Below the pieces are notes generated by a model. It was not told where the DNA came from. It saw nothing but the letters and a program-made list of their open reading frames with translations, and did no database searches. This document shows positions 1-7,049 of a stretch of 18,855 nucleotides of DNA, piece after piece. The DNA is taken from assembly GCA_021769025.1 (NCBI GenBank), contig JAETTS010000010.1, positions 1 to 18,855 on the forward strand, written 5' to 3'. Positions within the stretch are counted from its first letter, which is position 1. Every line of letters begins with the position of its first letter. A program made the translations under genes and the position numbers. The DNA is from Enterocloster bolteae (GTDB lineage: Bacteria > Bacillota_A > Clostridia > Lachnospirales > Lachnospiraceae).

Positions 1-1
1 A

Positions 2-85
2 GGGCTAATAGGGGCAACCTATATTTTGGACAAATTTATATATACAGTTTTTGTACCTAAAACAAGGAAAGCACTTCTGGCTTAA
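2..85 (+). CDS. possible C-terminal end of an upstream gene (partial)
   Basis: Frame 2 is open from the left edge to a TAA at 83-85, giving 27 codons. The peptide has a hydrophobic/aromatic stretch (GLIGATYILDKFIYTVFV) followed by a basic tail (PKTRKALLA). This could be the last membrane helix of an integral membrane protein, but the fragment is too short to assign a family. A rho-independent terminator follows about 30 nt after the stop, which fits an operon ending here. Frame 1 is also open to a TAA at 58-60 with a less protein-like peptide, so the assignment is weak. Confidence 0.3.
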   Translation, partial: GLIGATYILDKFIYTVFVPKTRKALLA

Positions 86-104
86 GGAATGCAAGAAGTG
101 CTTT
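68..104. repeat. 11-bp perfect inverted repeat (hairpin)
   Basis: AAAGCACTTCT at 68-78 is the exact reverse complement of AGAAGTGCTTT at 94-104, with a 15-nt loop. The left arm overlaps the last codons of the possible upstream gene. It lies just before the terminator hairpin at 118-141, so it may be part of a tandem 3'-end structure. It has no convincing U-tract of its own on the + strand. Confidence 0.5.
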
Positions 105-117
105 GTCTACAGTCTGG

Positions 118-156
118 GCCCTTCGCATTATGGCGGAGGGCTTATTTGTTTTTCTT
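118..156 (+). terminator. rho-independent terminator upstream of the flagellar operon
   Basis: GCCCTTCGC (118-126) pairs with GCGGAGGGC (133-141) as a 9-bp stem containing one G-U wobble. The loop is 6 nt (ATTATG). A T-rich tract follows directly (142-156, TTATTTGTTTTTCTT). This is a canonical intrinsic terminator on the + strand and should separate the upstream transcription unit from the flagellar operon. Confidence 0.8.
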
Positions 157-218
157 AAGGTGTTTATGTTTGATAAATATTCTCAAAATTGATTTTGGTG
201 ATAAAGTGCATAAAATCG

Positions 219-247
219 TTGACAGAAGAAAAATAATAGGGCATAAT
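219..247 (+). promoter_or_regulatory. sigma-A-type promoter of the flagellar operon
   Basis: TTGACA (219-224, perfect -35) and CATAAT (242-247, five of six -10 bases) are separated by exactly 17 nt. Transcription would begin near 254, leaving a leader of about 160 nt before flgB. No TAAA-N15-GCCGATA sigma-D-like element is seen upstream of flgB, so the early-class operon appears to use the housekeeping sigma factor. That fits Firmicutes, where the large fla operon lies above sigma-D. Confidence 0.75.
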
Positions 248-253
248 AGTAAA

Positions 254-415
254 ATGAATATAGTGGGGGGGTTGCGCGCTTTTTTGCCCCTCTGGTATTG
301 TCAAGATATATAAAAAGAACTTAAGAGTAAATCTCAATATGGTAAATTTTTACGGTTGAAAAAAACTATGAAATGATGGAAAATAGTATGATGAGGGTGA
401 GAGGAGAAGAGAATT
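254..415 (+). other. flgB leader (5' UTR)
   Basis: This AT-rich stretch lies between the predicted start of transcription and flgB. It holds a run of seven G (265-271) soon after the start, a six-T run (280-285) followed by CCCC, a short palindrome GTAAATTTTTAC near 342-353, and the flgB ribosome binding site AGGAG (402-406). I looked for the conserved parts of a c-di-GMP-I riboswitch, known in some clostridial flagellar leaders, and did not find them. No plausible gene is present. Confidence 0.45.
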
Positions 416-808
416 ATGTCATCAATTTATGGTAATGGCATTCCGCTGACAGAAAAGGTTCTTGATTTTTTATGGCAGAGGCAGGCAGTATCATTGAATA
501 ATGTTGCCAATGTAGATACTCCAGGATTTAAGTCACAGTATGTGACATTTGAGGAGGAACTGGCCAAACGGCTTTCCGATGCAAGCAATTCAGCTAGGTC
601 ACCGAGACAGAAGGTCTCCAATGCCATTGACTCTACCAGGATGTGGGTGAATACCACATGGGACGAATCAACCAGGCTGGATGGCAACAATGTGGATATG
701 GATCAGGAGCAGGTGGAGATTGTCCGAACTGCTTATGAGTACCAGTATATGCTAAGTTCAATTAACAACGATTTGAATCGTTTGAAGAGCGCTGCAAGGA
801 CGTTCTAA
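416..808 (+). CDS. flgB: flagellar basal-body proximal rod protein FlgB
   Basis: FlgB is 130 residues, the normal length. It is one of the proximal rod subunits exported by the flagellar type III apparatus, and it assembles on the FliE/MS-ring base with FlgC. The conserved rod/hook N-terminal signature (NNVANVDTPGFK) is at about residues 29-40. The C-terminal amphipathic helix (EIVRTAYEYQYMLSSINND) is typical of axial proteins. The start is ATG 416 with AGGAG nine nt upstream. It is the first gene of the operon, behind the promoter at 219-247. Unusually it is not followed by flgC; the next gene is fliE after a 93-nt gap. The assignment is secure. Confidence 0.95.
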   Translation: MSSIYGNGIPLTEKVLDFLWQRQAVSLNNVANVDTPGFKSQYVTFEEELAKRLSDASNSARSPRQKVSNAIDSTRMWVNTTWDESTRLDGNNVDMDQEQVEIVRTAYEYQYMLSSINNDLNRLKSAARTF

Positions 809-901
809 TATTTTTGTAAGAGAGCACCCTTGTTTGAGGTCGCAGGTGATCGATGGAACGTATCGGAAGTGTCATAAAGTGACAGAAAGGAAGCCGTTTT
901 T

Positions 902-1222
902 ATGGAGGGAACATCATTTATTGTACCCATGCAGCCATGGGGAACTATTGGAAATTTGAATATGAGCGGCAGCCAGGAGGCAGCTGCAGTCAATGAAGAG
1001 GCATCTTTATTCAAGGATATTTTCAAGAATGCGCTGAACCAGGTAAAAGAGACTCAGGCAGATGTAGAATATAAGCAGTATTTGCTGTCTACCGGGCAGC
1101 TGGATGATGCACATACCTTGCCCATTGCCGAGGCAAAGGCCGGTTTAAGCCTGGATGTGCTGATTGCGCTGCGGAATAAAACCGTAGAATCTTACAATGA
1201 ATTGATTAAGATGAGTGTCTGA
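902..1222 (+). CDS. fliE: flagellar hook-basal body complex protein FliE
   Basis: This is FliE, 106 residues, the adaptor between the FliF MS ring and the rod and the first axial substrate of the export gate. The diagnostic C-terminal half is present: the helix around FKNALNQVKETQADVEYKQ, a GQLDDAHTLPIAEAKAGLS segment equivalent to the usual 'G...dlH.vmiA.ekA.ls', and a closing VLIALRNKTVESYNELIKM. The N-terminal 40 residues are variable, as usual. ATG 902 is preceded by AAAGGA (886-891), and an in-frame TAA at 875-877 blocks any longer start. The 93-nt gap upstream, where flgC normally sits, contains only a short TGTCA/TGACA hairpin near 870-884 and no recognisable flgC remnant. Confidence 0.93.
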   Translation: MEGTSFIVPMQPWGTIGNLNMSGSQEAAAVNEEASLFKDIFKNALNQVKETQADVEYKQYLLSTGQLDDAHTLPIAEAKAGLSLDVLIALRNKTVESYNELIKMSV

Positions 1223-1243
1223 TGAGATTAAATTTGACAAAGG

Positions 1244-2989
1244 TTGGATAAAGGCGTGCAAAATTTCAAAGAAAGCTGGCAGAATATGCCGGCAAAGACC
1301 CGGAATATTATTTTAGCAATTGCCGGGGTGACAGTTGGAGTTGCCCTGATTGCAATACTTGCACTGAATCTTGGAAGAAAAACAGACTACTCTACTCTAT
1401 TTACCGGCTTAAACCAGGATGAAGCGCAGCAAGTGGTTTCCCTTTTGCAGGAACAAGGAATTACATATCAGTATAATGACAGCAATGGCTCGATACGTGT
1501 TCCGGAGGCTTCCGTGGAACAGACTAGAGTCAACCTTCTAAGCCAGGGCTATCCCAAGAGCGGTTTTGCCTATGACATGTATTTGGACAATACAGGGCTC
1601 ATGAGTACTGAGTCTGACAAAAAACAGCTGACTCGGTATGAACTGCAGGATCGTCTGGGGGCGACGATCCGGATGTTTGAAGGTGTGCAGGATGCCAAAG
1701 TAACCATAAGCGAAGGTGTGGAGCAGCAGTATGCTTTAAGCGATACAGCGGCTGCGCCAGCTACCGCTTCTGTTATCATAACTATGCAGAATGGCAGTAC
1801 CCTGACTCCGGAGAAGGCTCAGGCAGTTAAAAACCTGATCTCCCATTCCGTAAAGGGAATGAATTTTGGAGAGGTATCGGTGTTTGATGCCAATACCATG
1901 TTGGAAGTGAGCGGTGAGGATACTGGTTCCACTGCGGGAAATACCAGTGATTTAGCCAGTTTGACGACTCTGGTAGAGAGCAATATAGCTGCCAATGTAC
2001 GGAGAGTGTTGGAGCAACTATACGGCGTTGGCAATGTAGCAGTATCGGTAAAGGGAACCCTGAACATGGAAAGCCTGATTCAGGAGATTACCCAATATAC
2101 GACACCAGATAAGATTGATGAGCAGGATAAGACAGGATTTTTGCAGTCAGAGGATGTGACTACAGAAAACTCGTCTTCTTCTGCCCTTACGGCGAGCGGT
2201 GTGGTAGGAGCCGATGCCAATGCAGATACACCCAGATATACTAACAACGACGGTACAGGCCAGAATGCGGACAGTTATTCCAATGGAACCGCATCCAGGA
2301 TCTGGTTATACAATGTGTTAAAGGAACAGCGTCAGATTAACCCTGGCGTGTTGGAAGATGTCTCAATCGGTGTTGTGGTCAATACCGAAGATACCACCAC
2401 GGTAAGCGAGCAGGAACTGAAGCGCCTGGTCGCCAATTCGGCAGGCATTCCGGTGGATACTGTGGATGACAAAGTGACAGTGGTTCGTGCTATGGGCCCG
2501 GTTGTAGAAGTTCAACAGCCTCCGGTGGTTCCGGTCACTGGTCCGGCTTTGATTCTTCAGGCGATTCCGCTTCCGGTACTGATTGCTATCGGCGCGGGTA
2601 TCCTTCTGTTGATTCTTCTTGTGGTGCTTCTTCTTATCAGAAGCAGCAAGAAACGTAAGGCACCGGAAGTTGTTATGGAAGGCGACGAGTTTATTGAAGG
2701 TGACCAGATGTCCGAAGGCGTGCTTCCTCTGGGTGAGGAAGGCATTCAGACTGAGGATGGCCAGCCGGTTGTCGGAGAAGAGATGGCTGAAGAGGAAGAT
2801 GAATTTGCCAAGAATGAGGAGATTCTCAATCTCCGTATGCAGCGCAGCCTGCGACTGAAGCAGAATATCGGCGATTTCGTGGATCAGAATCCGCAGATTG
2901 CTGCTAAGTTGATTCAAAGCTGGCTGAGAGGAGAGGAGGGAGACGGGGATGGCAGAAATCAACAAAGAGCTGCTAATAGAAAGCAATAG
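1244..2989 (+). CDS. fliF: flagellar M-ring protein FliF
   Basis: FliF forms the MS ring in the cytoplasmic membrane that houses the export gate and carries FliG. The 581-residue protein has the expected plan: transmembrane helix 1 (about residues 21-43), the YscJ/FliF ring-building domains (about 46-230), a variable Ser/Thr/Asp-rich stretch (about 300-345), transmembrane helix 2 (about 437-466) followed by RSSKKRK, and an acidic cytoplasmic tail ending in the FliG-binding helix (NPQIAAKLIQSWL). The start is uncertain. TTG 1244 abuts an AAAGG with no spacing; GTG 1256 would place that AAAGG 12 nt upstream; an in-frame TGA at 1235-1237 blocks anything longer. Its last 41 nt overlap fliG, so the final residues are not conserved FliF sequence. 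Confidence 0.93.
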   Translation: MDKGVQNFKESWQNMPAKTRNIILAIAGVTVGVALIAILALNLGRKTDYSTLFTGLNQDEAQQVVSLLQEQGITYQYNDSNGSIRVPEASVEQTRVNLLSQGYPKSGFAYDMYLDNTGLMSTESDKKQLTRYELQDRLGATIRMFEGVQDAKVTISEGVEQQYALSDTAAAPATASVIITMQNGSTLTPEKAQAVKNLISHSVKGMNFGEVSVFDANTMLEVSGEDTGSTAGNTSDLASLTTLVESNIAANVRRVLEQLYGVGNVAVSVKGTLNMESLIQEITQYTTPDKIDEQDKTGFLQSEDVTTENSSSSALTASGVVGADANADTPRYTNNDGTGQNADSYSNGTASRIWLYNVLKEQRQINPGVLEDVSIGVVVNTEDTTTVSEQELKRLVANSAGIPVDTVDDKVTVVRAMGPVVEVQQPPVVPVTGPALILQAIPLPVLIAIGAGILLLILLVVLLLIRSSKKRKAPEVVMEGDEFIEGDQMSEGVLPLGEEGIQTEDGQPVVGEEMAEEEDEFAKNEEILNLRMQRSLRLKQNIGDFVDQNPQIAAKLIQSWLRGEEGDGDGRNQQRAANRKQ

Positions 2990-4013
2990 CGCAAAGCCAG
3001 AGGGAGAGGCTCTCATCACAGATCCCAAAAGCAAGGCGGCTCTGGTCGTTGTATCCCTTGGAGCTGACAGAGCGTCTCAGATCTATAAGTATTTAAACGA
3101 AGAGGACATAGAGGAACTGACCTATGAAGTGGCAAAACTGGGGAAGACCTCCAACACTCAGGTGGAGGGAACCCTGGATGAGTTCTACAAACTGTGTCTG
3201 ACACATAAGATGATGACTGACGGCGGTCTGGACTATGCCAGGAACGTATTGGAGAAAGCGTTTGGTGAGTCTACTGCCAGAAACCTTCTGGAGAAGGTTT
3301 CCAAGACCCTGCAGTCAAAGCCGTTTAACTTCTTTATGAAGGGAGATCCGAAAGCGTTACTGTCTATTCTGCAGAATGAGCGTCCCCAGGTGATCGCCCT
3401 GATCATGGCTTATATGGAACCCCAGCAGGCGGCCCAAGTGTTGGAGCAGCTGCCGGAGGAGAAGAAGATTCAGGCGGTTGAGAGCATGGCCCGCATGGAT
3501 CGGGTATCTCCGGAAGCCATTGCCATTGTAGAAGAAGAGATGAAGAGAAAGTTCGCTACGATTATCACCAGCGAGGACAATATGAGCCTGGGCGGTGTGG
3601 ATTATGTGGCGGACATGATGAACCATGTGGATCGCAGCAGCGAGCGCAAGATCTTCGAAGAGTTGGATAAGCGTAATCCGGAATTGTCCCAGAGCATTCG
3701 GGAGAAGATGTTCGTGTTCGAGAATATTTTGGATATGGACGATCGGTCTGTACAGCGTTTTGTCCGGGATTGCGATACCAAGGATATTGTATATGCATTG
3801 AAGAGCGCAAGCAAGGAGATGCAAGACATCTTCTTCCGGAATATGTCCAAACGTATGTCCGATTCTGTACGGGCAGACCTGGAGATTACGACCAATGTCA
3901 GACTGAAGGATGTGGAAGAGGCGCAGCAGCGTATTGTGAATGTCATCCGCACCCTGGAGGAGCAGGGGCAAGTAGTCATCAAGAAGGGAGGGGACGACGA
4001 TATCATCATCTAG
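2949..4013 (+). CDS. fliG: flagellar motor switch protein FliG
   Basis: FliG is the C-ring protein that contacts FliF, FliM and the MotA stator and converts stator action into torque. The length (354 residues) is typical. The three armadillo-like domains are recognisable. The N domain binds FliF. The middle domain holds NERPQVIALIMAY (about 143-155), the counterpart of the EHPQ motif that binds FliM. The C domain has the torque helix region MFVFENILDMDDRSVQR (about 254-270), with the charged DDRS core intact. The start at ATG 2949 has AGGAGG (2934-2939) nine nt upstream and lies inside the fliF 3' end, so the two genes are probably translationally coupled. Confidence 0.95.
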   Translation: MAEINKELLIESNSAKPEGEALITDPKSKAALVVVSLGADRASQIYKYLNEEDIEELTYEVAKLGKTSNTQVEGTLDEFYKLCLTHKMMTDGGLDYARNVLEKAFGESTARNLLEKVSKTLQSKPFNFFMKGDPKALLSILQNERPQVIALIMAYMEPQQAAQVLEQLPEEKKIQAVESMARMDRVSPEAIAIVEEEMKRKFATIITSEDNMSLGGVDYVADMMNHVDRSSERKIFEELDKRNPELSQSIREKMFVFENILDMDDRSVQRFVRDCDTKDIVYALKSASKEMQDIFFRNMSKRMSDSVRADLEITTNVRLKDVEEAQQRIVNVIRTLEEQGQVVIKKGGDDDIII

Positions 4014-4035
4014 ACGAGTTATCAAACGCACTGAT

Positions 4036-4917
4036 ATGTCAAAGAAGTCGATGGTAGAGCAGTATATCCCCCCTCTGGAAGAGATGGCAGCCAGCAAAAC
4101 ACCGAATCACAGAAAGCCGGTGTTTCCTCATTACACGAAAGACGGAGCGAAAAAAGAGGATGATTCCCTTATATTAGAAGATATAGCTCCAGAGGTGGAA
4201 CCTTTGGAGCAGCCGGAACCTGAGTGGCAGGAGGAAGAGGAGGAGAGCCCGGAAGCGATTCGGGAAACTCTTATTGAGGCTGCCAGGGAAGAGGCCAGAG
4301 AAGAAGCGGAGCGAATTCTTGAGGAGGCCAGACAGCAGGCTGCCGATATTGTGGAGGCAGCCAGAACTCAGGCCAGAAGCGCCAGAGATCAGGCGAAGCG
4401 TTCTGGCTACCAGACCGGATATGAGGAAGGGCATCTGGAAGGAAAACAGACGGCGGAAGAAGAAGTACGGCAACGTTTTCAGAATGATTTTCTGGAGTTT
4501 CAGGAAGACATGAAACGGGCTCTTCAGGCGGTAGACAGGGCAAAGGAAGACTGTGTTCACACATATCTGGAAGAGTTGAAGGACTGTGCGGTGGCCATAG
4601 GTGAGAAAGTGATCCACATAAGCTTAAAATCCAGTGGCGAGGTCATCAAGCAGATGATTATCTCCGCAACAGAGAAGCTTAAGAAAACTGCATGGGTTAA
4701 AATCTACATTGATAAATATGATTATGACATGATGATGAAAGCAGATGCTGATGTGTTGGAAGAACTTTCTCATCTGTCGGATAACATTAAGTTCATTGTC
4801 ATGGACAAGGAAGAAGACGGAAGCTGCATCATAGAGATGCCGGAAGAGATTGTGGATATCAGCGTTAATACACAGATAGAGAACATCAGGGATATACTGG
4901 AGAATATCAGGATATAG
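4036..4917 (+). CDS. fliH: flagellar assembly protein FliH (export ATPase regulator)
   Basis: FliH binds and restrains the FliI ATPase and links it to the C ring. The 293-residue protein has a variable, acidic N-terminal third and a long Ala/Glu/Arg coiled coil (about residues 75-135) with repeated EEA/REEA and GYEEGHLEG-type elements. A FliH/V-ATPase-E-like C-terminal domain follows (about 150-293), containing the DCAVAIGEKVIHISLKSSG region. The first possible ATG (4036) has no good Shine-Dalgarno sequence; ATG 4051 is an alternative without a better one. The gene starts 22 nt after fliG and may rely on coupling. Its stop codon overlaps the ribosome binding site of fliI. Confidence 0.88.
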   Translation: MSKKSMVEQYIPPLEEMAASKTPNHRKPVFPHYTKDGAKKEDDSLILEDIAPEVEPLEQPEPEWQEEEEESPEAIRETLIEAAREEAREEAERILEEARQQAADIVEAARTQARSARDQAKRSGYQTGYEEGHLEGKQTAEEEVRQRFQNDFLEFQEDMKRALQAVDRAKEDCVHTYLEELKDCAVAIGEKVIHISLKSSGEVIKQMIISATEKLKKTAWVKIYIDKYDYDMMMKADADVLEELSHLSDNIKFIVMDKEEDGSCIIEMPEEIVDISVNTQIENIRDILENIRI

Positions 4918-4928
4918 GAGCCTTGTTT

Positions 4929-6230
4929 ATGTATGAGAAGATACCGCCTTTGATTGGCAAATCGGAGACTATCAGCTATATCGGGAAAATTGAAAATGTA
5001 GTTGGGATGTCCATGGAAGCTTCCGGCGGTCGTGCCAGCATCGGCGATATCGTTATGATCTACAATGAAGAGCAGAATCGCCAGATGCCGGCAGAGGTTG
5101 TGGGATTTAAGAATGAGCGGATACAACTTATGACGTATGAGCCGACCAGCGGCATCGCATCAGGGAGTTTTGTGAGGAATACCAGGCGGAGGCTGAAGGT
5201 GCCAGTAGGGGACTTCTTAAGGGGCAGGATCATCAATGCATTAGGGGAGCCCATGGATGGAGGGGAACCGCTGCCACATTCCAGGCATTATACGGTGAAC
5301 AGTCCATATATCAATCCTCTGAACCGTCCCCCCATACGGGAAAGGCTGGAATTCGGGATCAAGGCCATCGATGGGTTGAATACCATAGGGAAAGGCCAGA
5401 GAATTGGGATTTTTGCCGGATCTGGCGTTGGGAAAAGTACCCTGATGGGGATGATCGCCAAGAATGTAAAGACGGATATCAATGTGATTGCATTGGTTGG
5501 AGAGCGTGGACGAGAGGTTCTGGAGTTTATTGAGAAAGATTTGGGCGAGGAAGGAATGAGACGCTCGGTTCTGGTGGTTGCTACTTCAGATCAGCCGGCT
5601 ATGCTTCGAATGAAGTGCCCGTTGGTAGCCACGACCATTGCAGAGTATTTTAAGGATCAGGGGTATGATGTGCTTCTGATGATGGATTCCCTTACCAGAT
5701 ATGCCATGGCCCAGAGGGAGATCGGGCTTGCCATCGGCGAGCCGCCGATTGCCAGAGGGTATACGCCTTCTATCTATGCGGAGTTCCCTAAGCTTTTGGA
5801 GCGAAGCGGGAATTTTGACAAGGGATCGATCACAGGGGTTTATACGGTGCTGGTGGAAGGTGATGATACCAATGAACCGATCTCGGATACGGTTCGAGGT
5901 ATTTTGGATGGGCATATTGTGCTTAGCAGACAGCTGGCCAATGAGAATCATTTTCCAGCCATTGACATAGGGGCCAGCATATCCAGGCTTATGGTGGAGG
6001 TTGTGCCGGAGGAACATCAGCGGACGGCTTCCAGGTTGCGGAACATTTTAGGGTTGTATCAGAAGAATGCAGATTTGATCTCCATTGGGGCTTACAAGCC
6101 GGGGACCAATGGGGCGTTGGATGAGGCGGTGGCCAAGATTGACCGTATTAATGGGTTTCTGCAACAGGGAATTCGTGAGCGGTTCACGTATGAGGAGACG
6201 CTTCATAAGATAAAGGAGATAACCGGTTGA
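4929..6230 (+). CDS. fliI: flagellum-specific ATPase FliI
   Basis: FliI is the F1-beta-like ATPase of the flagellar type III export apparatus, acting at the cytoplasmic face with FliH and FliJ. From ATG 4929 it is 433 residues. The Walker A P-loop GSGVGKST is at about 164-171, the family motif GERGREV at 191-197, and Walker B LLMMD at about 249-253, followed by SLTRYAMAQREIGLAIGEPP. The YTPSIYAEFPKLLERSG segment typical of type III ATPases follows. I chose ATG 4929 over TTG 4923 because AGGAG (4916-4920) is spaced 8 nt from the ATG but only 2 nt from the TTG. All catalytic residues appear intact. Confidence 0.96.
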   Translation: MYEKIPPLIGKSETISYIGKIENVVGMSMEASGGRASIGDIVMIYNEEQNRQMPAEVVGFKNERIQLMTYEPTSGIASGSFVRNTRRRLKVPVGDFLRGRIINALGEPMDGGEPLPHSRHYTVNSPYINPLNRPPIRERLEFGIKAIDGLNTIGKGQRIGIFAGSGVGKSTLMGMIAKNVKTDINVIALVGERGREVLEFIEKDLGEEGMRRSVLVVATSDQPAMLRMKCPLVATTIAEYFKDQGYDVLLMMDSLTRYAMAQREIGLAIGEPPIARGYTPSIYAEFPKLLERSGNFDKGSITGVYTVLVEGDDTNEPISDTVRGILDGHIVLSRQLANENHFPAIDIGASISRLMVEVVPEEHQRTASRLRNILGLYQKNADLISIGAYKPGTNGALDEAVAKIDRINGFLQQGIRERFTYEETLHKIKEITG

Positions 6231-6248
6231 CTCGGAGGAGCGTAGGAA

Positions 6249-6707
6249 GTGAAGAAGTTCGAATACAGACTGGGCACAGTGTTGGATTATAAGACACAGG
6301 TGTTGGACAATTTGAAGACGGAGCATGCGGTTATCGTTCAGAGAGTGAATAAGAAGCAGGAAGAGATTCGGGGGTTGAACCGGCGGCTGGCTGGGTATGA
6401 GGATAACTTTGACAGGGCTAAGGAGCAAGGGGTTACCATTGAGGATTGCAGGCTGTTCAGTATGTGTATCGGACGGATGGAGGAGATGATACAGGAGGAG
6501 AAGGGGCGGCTGAATGTTCTGAAGAAGCAGGAGAATGAGAAGAAGCAGGAAGTGATCTCGGCAAAGGTGGATACATCGAAGTTTGAGAAGTTGAAGGAGA
6601 AGAAACTTCAGGAGTATCAGAAGGCCGTGATGAAGGCGGATGAGACGTTTGTGGAGGAGTTTGTGTCCAATACGTCGATTCGGGCTAGGCATCAGCATAG
6701 GGGATGA
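6249..6707 (+). CDS. fliJ: flagellar export protein FliJ
   Basis: FliJ is the small coiled-coil stalk protein of the export ATPase complex; by analogy with the gamma subunit of F-type ATPases it sits in the FliI hexamer. The 152-residue product is almost entirely charged heptad-like helix (K/E/Q rich). It has the FliJ opening (KKFEYRLGTVLDYK) and the expected helical hairpin with a turn near residues 60-70. Primary-sequence conservation in this family is low, so the call rests on size, coiled-coil character and position after fliI. The start is GTG 6249 with GGAGGAG (6234-6240) eight nt upstream. Confidence 0.9.
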   Translation: MKKFEYRLGTVLDYKTQVLDNLKTEHAVIVQRVNKKQEEIRGLNRRLAGYEDNFDRAKEQGVTIEDCRLFSMCIGRMEEMIQEEKGRLNVLKKQENEKKQEVISAKVDTSKFEKLKEKKLQEYQKAVMKADETFVEEFVSNTSIRARHQHRG

Positions 6708-6773
6708 GAGGGTGACTGGGATGTGTAGTACGGCATGGGATGTTGCATGCTAAGGGGTGTCGCGGTGTGGGCC

Positions 6774-6910
6774 GCTTCGAAGTAATGATAAAACATCTTC
6801 CGACACGCTTTCGCTCAGGTTTTCACATAGCGGTACTAAGCGCCCAAATGACGTGCGCTAAGTGCCGACGTGAAAAATGGTCTGCAGATGTTTTATCATT
6901 ACTCCGAAGC
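6774..6910. mobile_element. 137-bp nested palindrome, MITE-like element
   Basis: The outer 25-nt arms (6774-6798 and 6886-6910) are reverse complements with a single mismatch. Inside them is a second inverted repeat: TTTTCAC (6820-6826) against GTGAAAA (6870-6876), continuing imperfectly to GCGC (6840-6843) against GCGC (6855-6858) around an 11-nt loop. The whole unit could fold into one long hairpin. It has no coding capacity and lies between two operon genes, which fits a miniature inverted-repeat element or a dispersed palindromic repeat. I could not see a clear target-site duplication. It has no T-tract, so it is not an obvious intrinsic terminator. Confidence 0.6.
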
Positions 6911-7001
6911 TACTTTACTGGCTGGCTGTTAGGTTGCTAGGTTGTTAGACGGCCAGAGGGAAGAGCGCGGCAGGAGTAAGATAAATAGGGTAATCGCAGT
7001 C

Positions 7002-7030
7002 TTGGACTGTTGATTATAAATAATTATGAT
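7002..7030 (+). promoter_or_regulatory. weak candidate internal promoter before fliK
   Basis: TTGGAC (7002-7007) and TATGAT (7025-7030) are separated by 17 nt. The -10 is good, but only the first three bases of the -35 match consensus. Transcription would start near 7037, within the fliK ribosome binding site, so a useful transcript is doubtful. It is listed because the palindrome just upstream could otherwise reduce expression of the downstream genes. Confidence 0.22.
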
Positions 7031-7049
7031 AGAGAAAGGAGGGAACAGT

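Larger units (their letters stand above)
6708..7049. other. 342-nt intergenic gap between fliJ and fliK
   Basis: This is the longest non-coding stretch within the operon. It contains the nested palindrome described separately (6774-6910). To its right lie short imperfect direct repeats (GTTAGGTTGCTAGGTTGTTAGAC, near 6928-6950), a CTGGCTG/CGGCCAG pairing around them, and a CAGTC-TTG-GACTG palindrome near 6997-7009. The right end carries the fliK ribosome binding site. No protein-coding gene is convincing here. It is not a known flagellar gene remnant that I can recognise. Confidence 0.6.

Noticed and set aside
89..313. 74-codon ORF in the flgB leader
   Set aside because: It spans the terminator hairpin and the promoter, has no ribosome binding site and has an unlikely composition.
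1..415. c-di-GMP riboswitch in the flgB leader
   Set aside because: I looked for the conserved GEMM core elements because clostridial flagellar operons can carry them; they are not present.
4342..4349. GCCGATAT, the sigma-D -10 consensus, inside fliH
   Set aside because: No TAAA -35 element 15 nt upstream; a chance match in coding sequence.
6740..6940. 66-codon ORF across the palindrome
   Set aside because: It reads straight through both arms of the inverted repeat and has no ribosome binding site or protein-like pattern.
7026..7049. Upstream ATG of fliK
   Set aside because: It lies before the AAAGGAGG site that serves ATG 7050.
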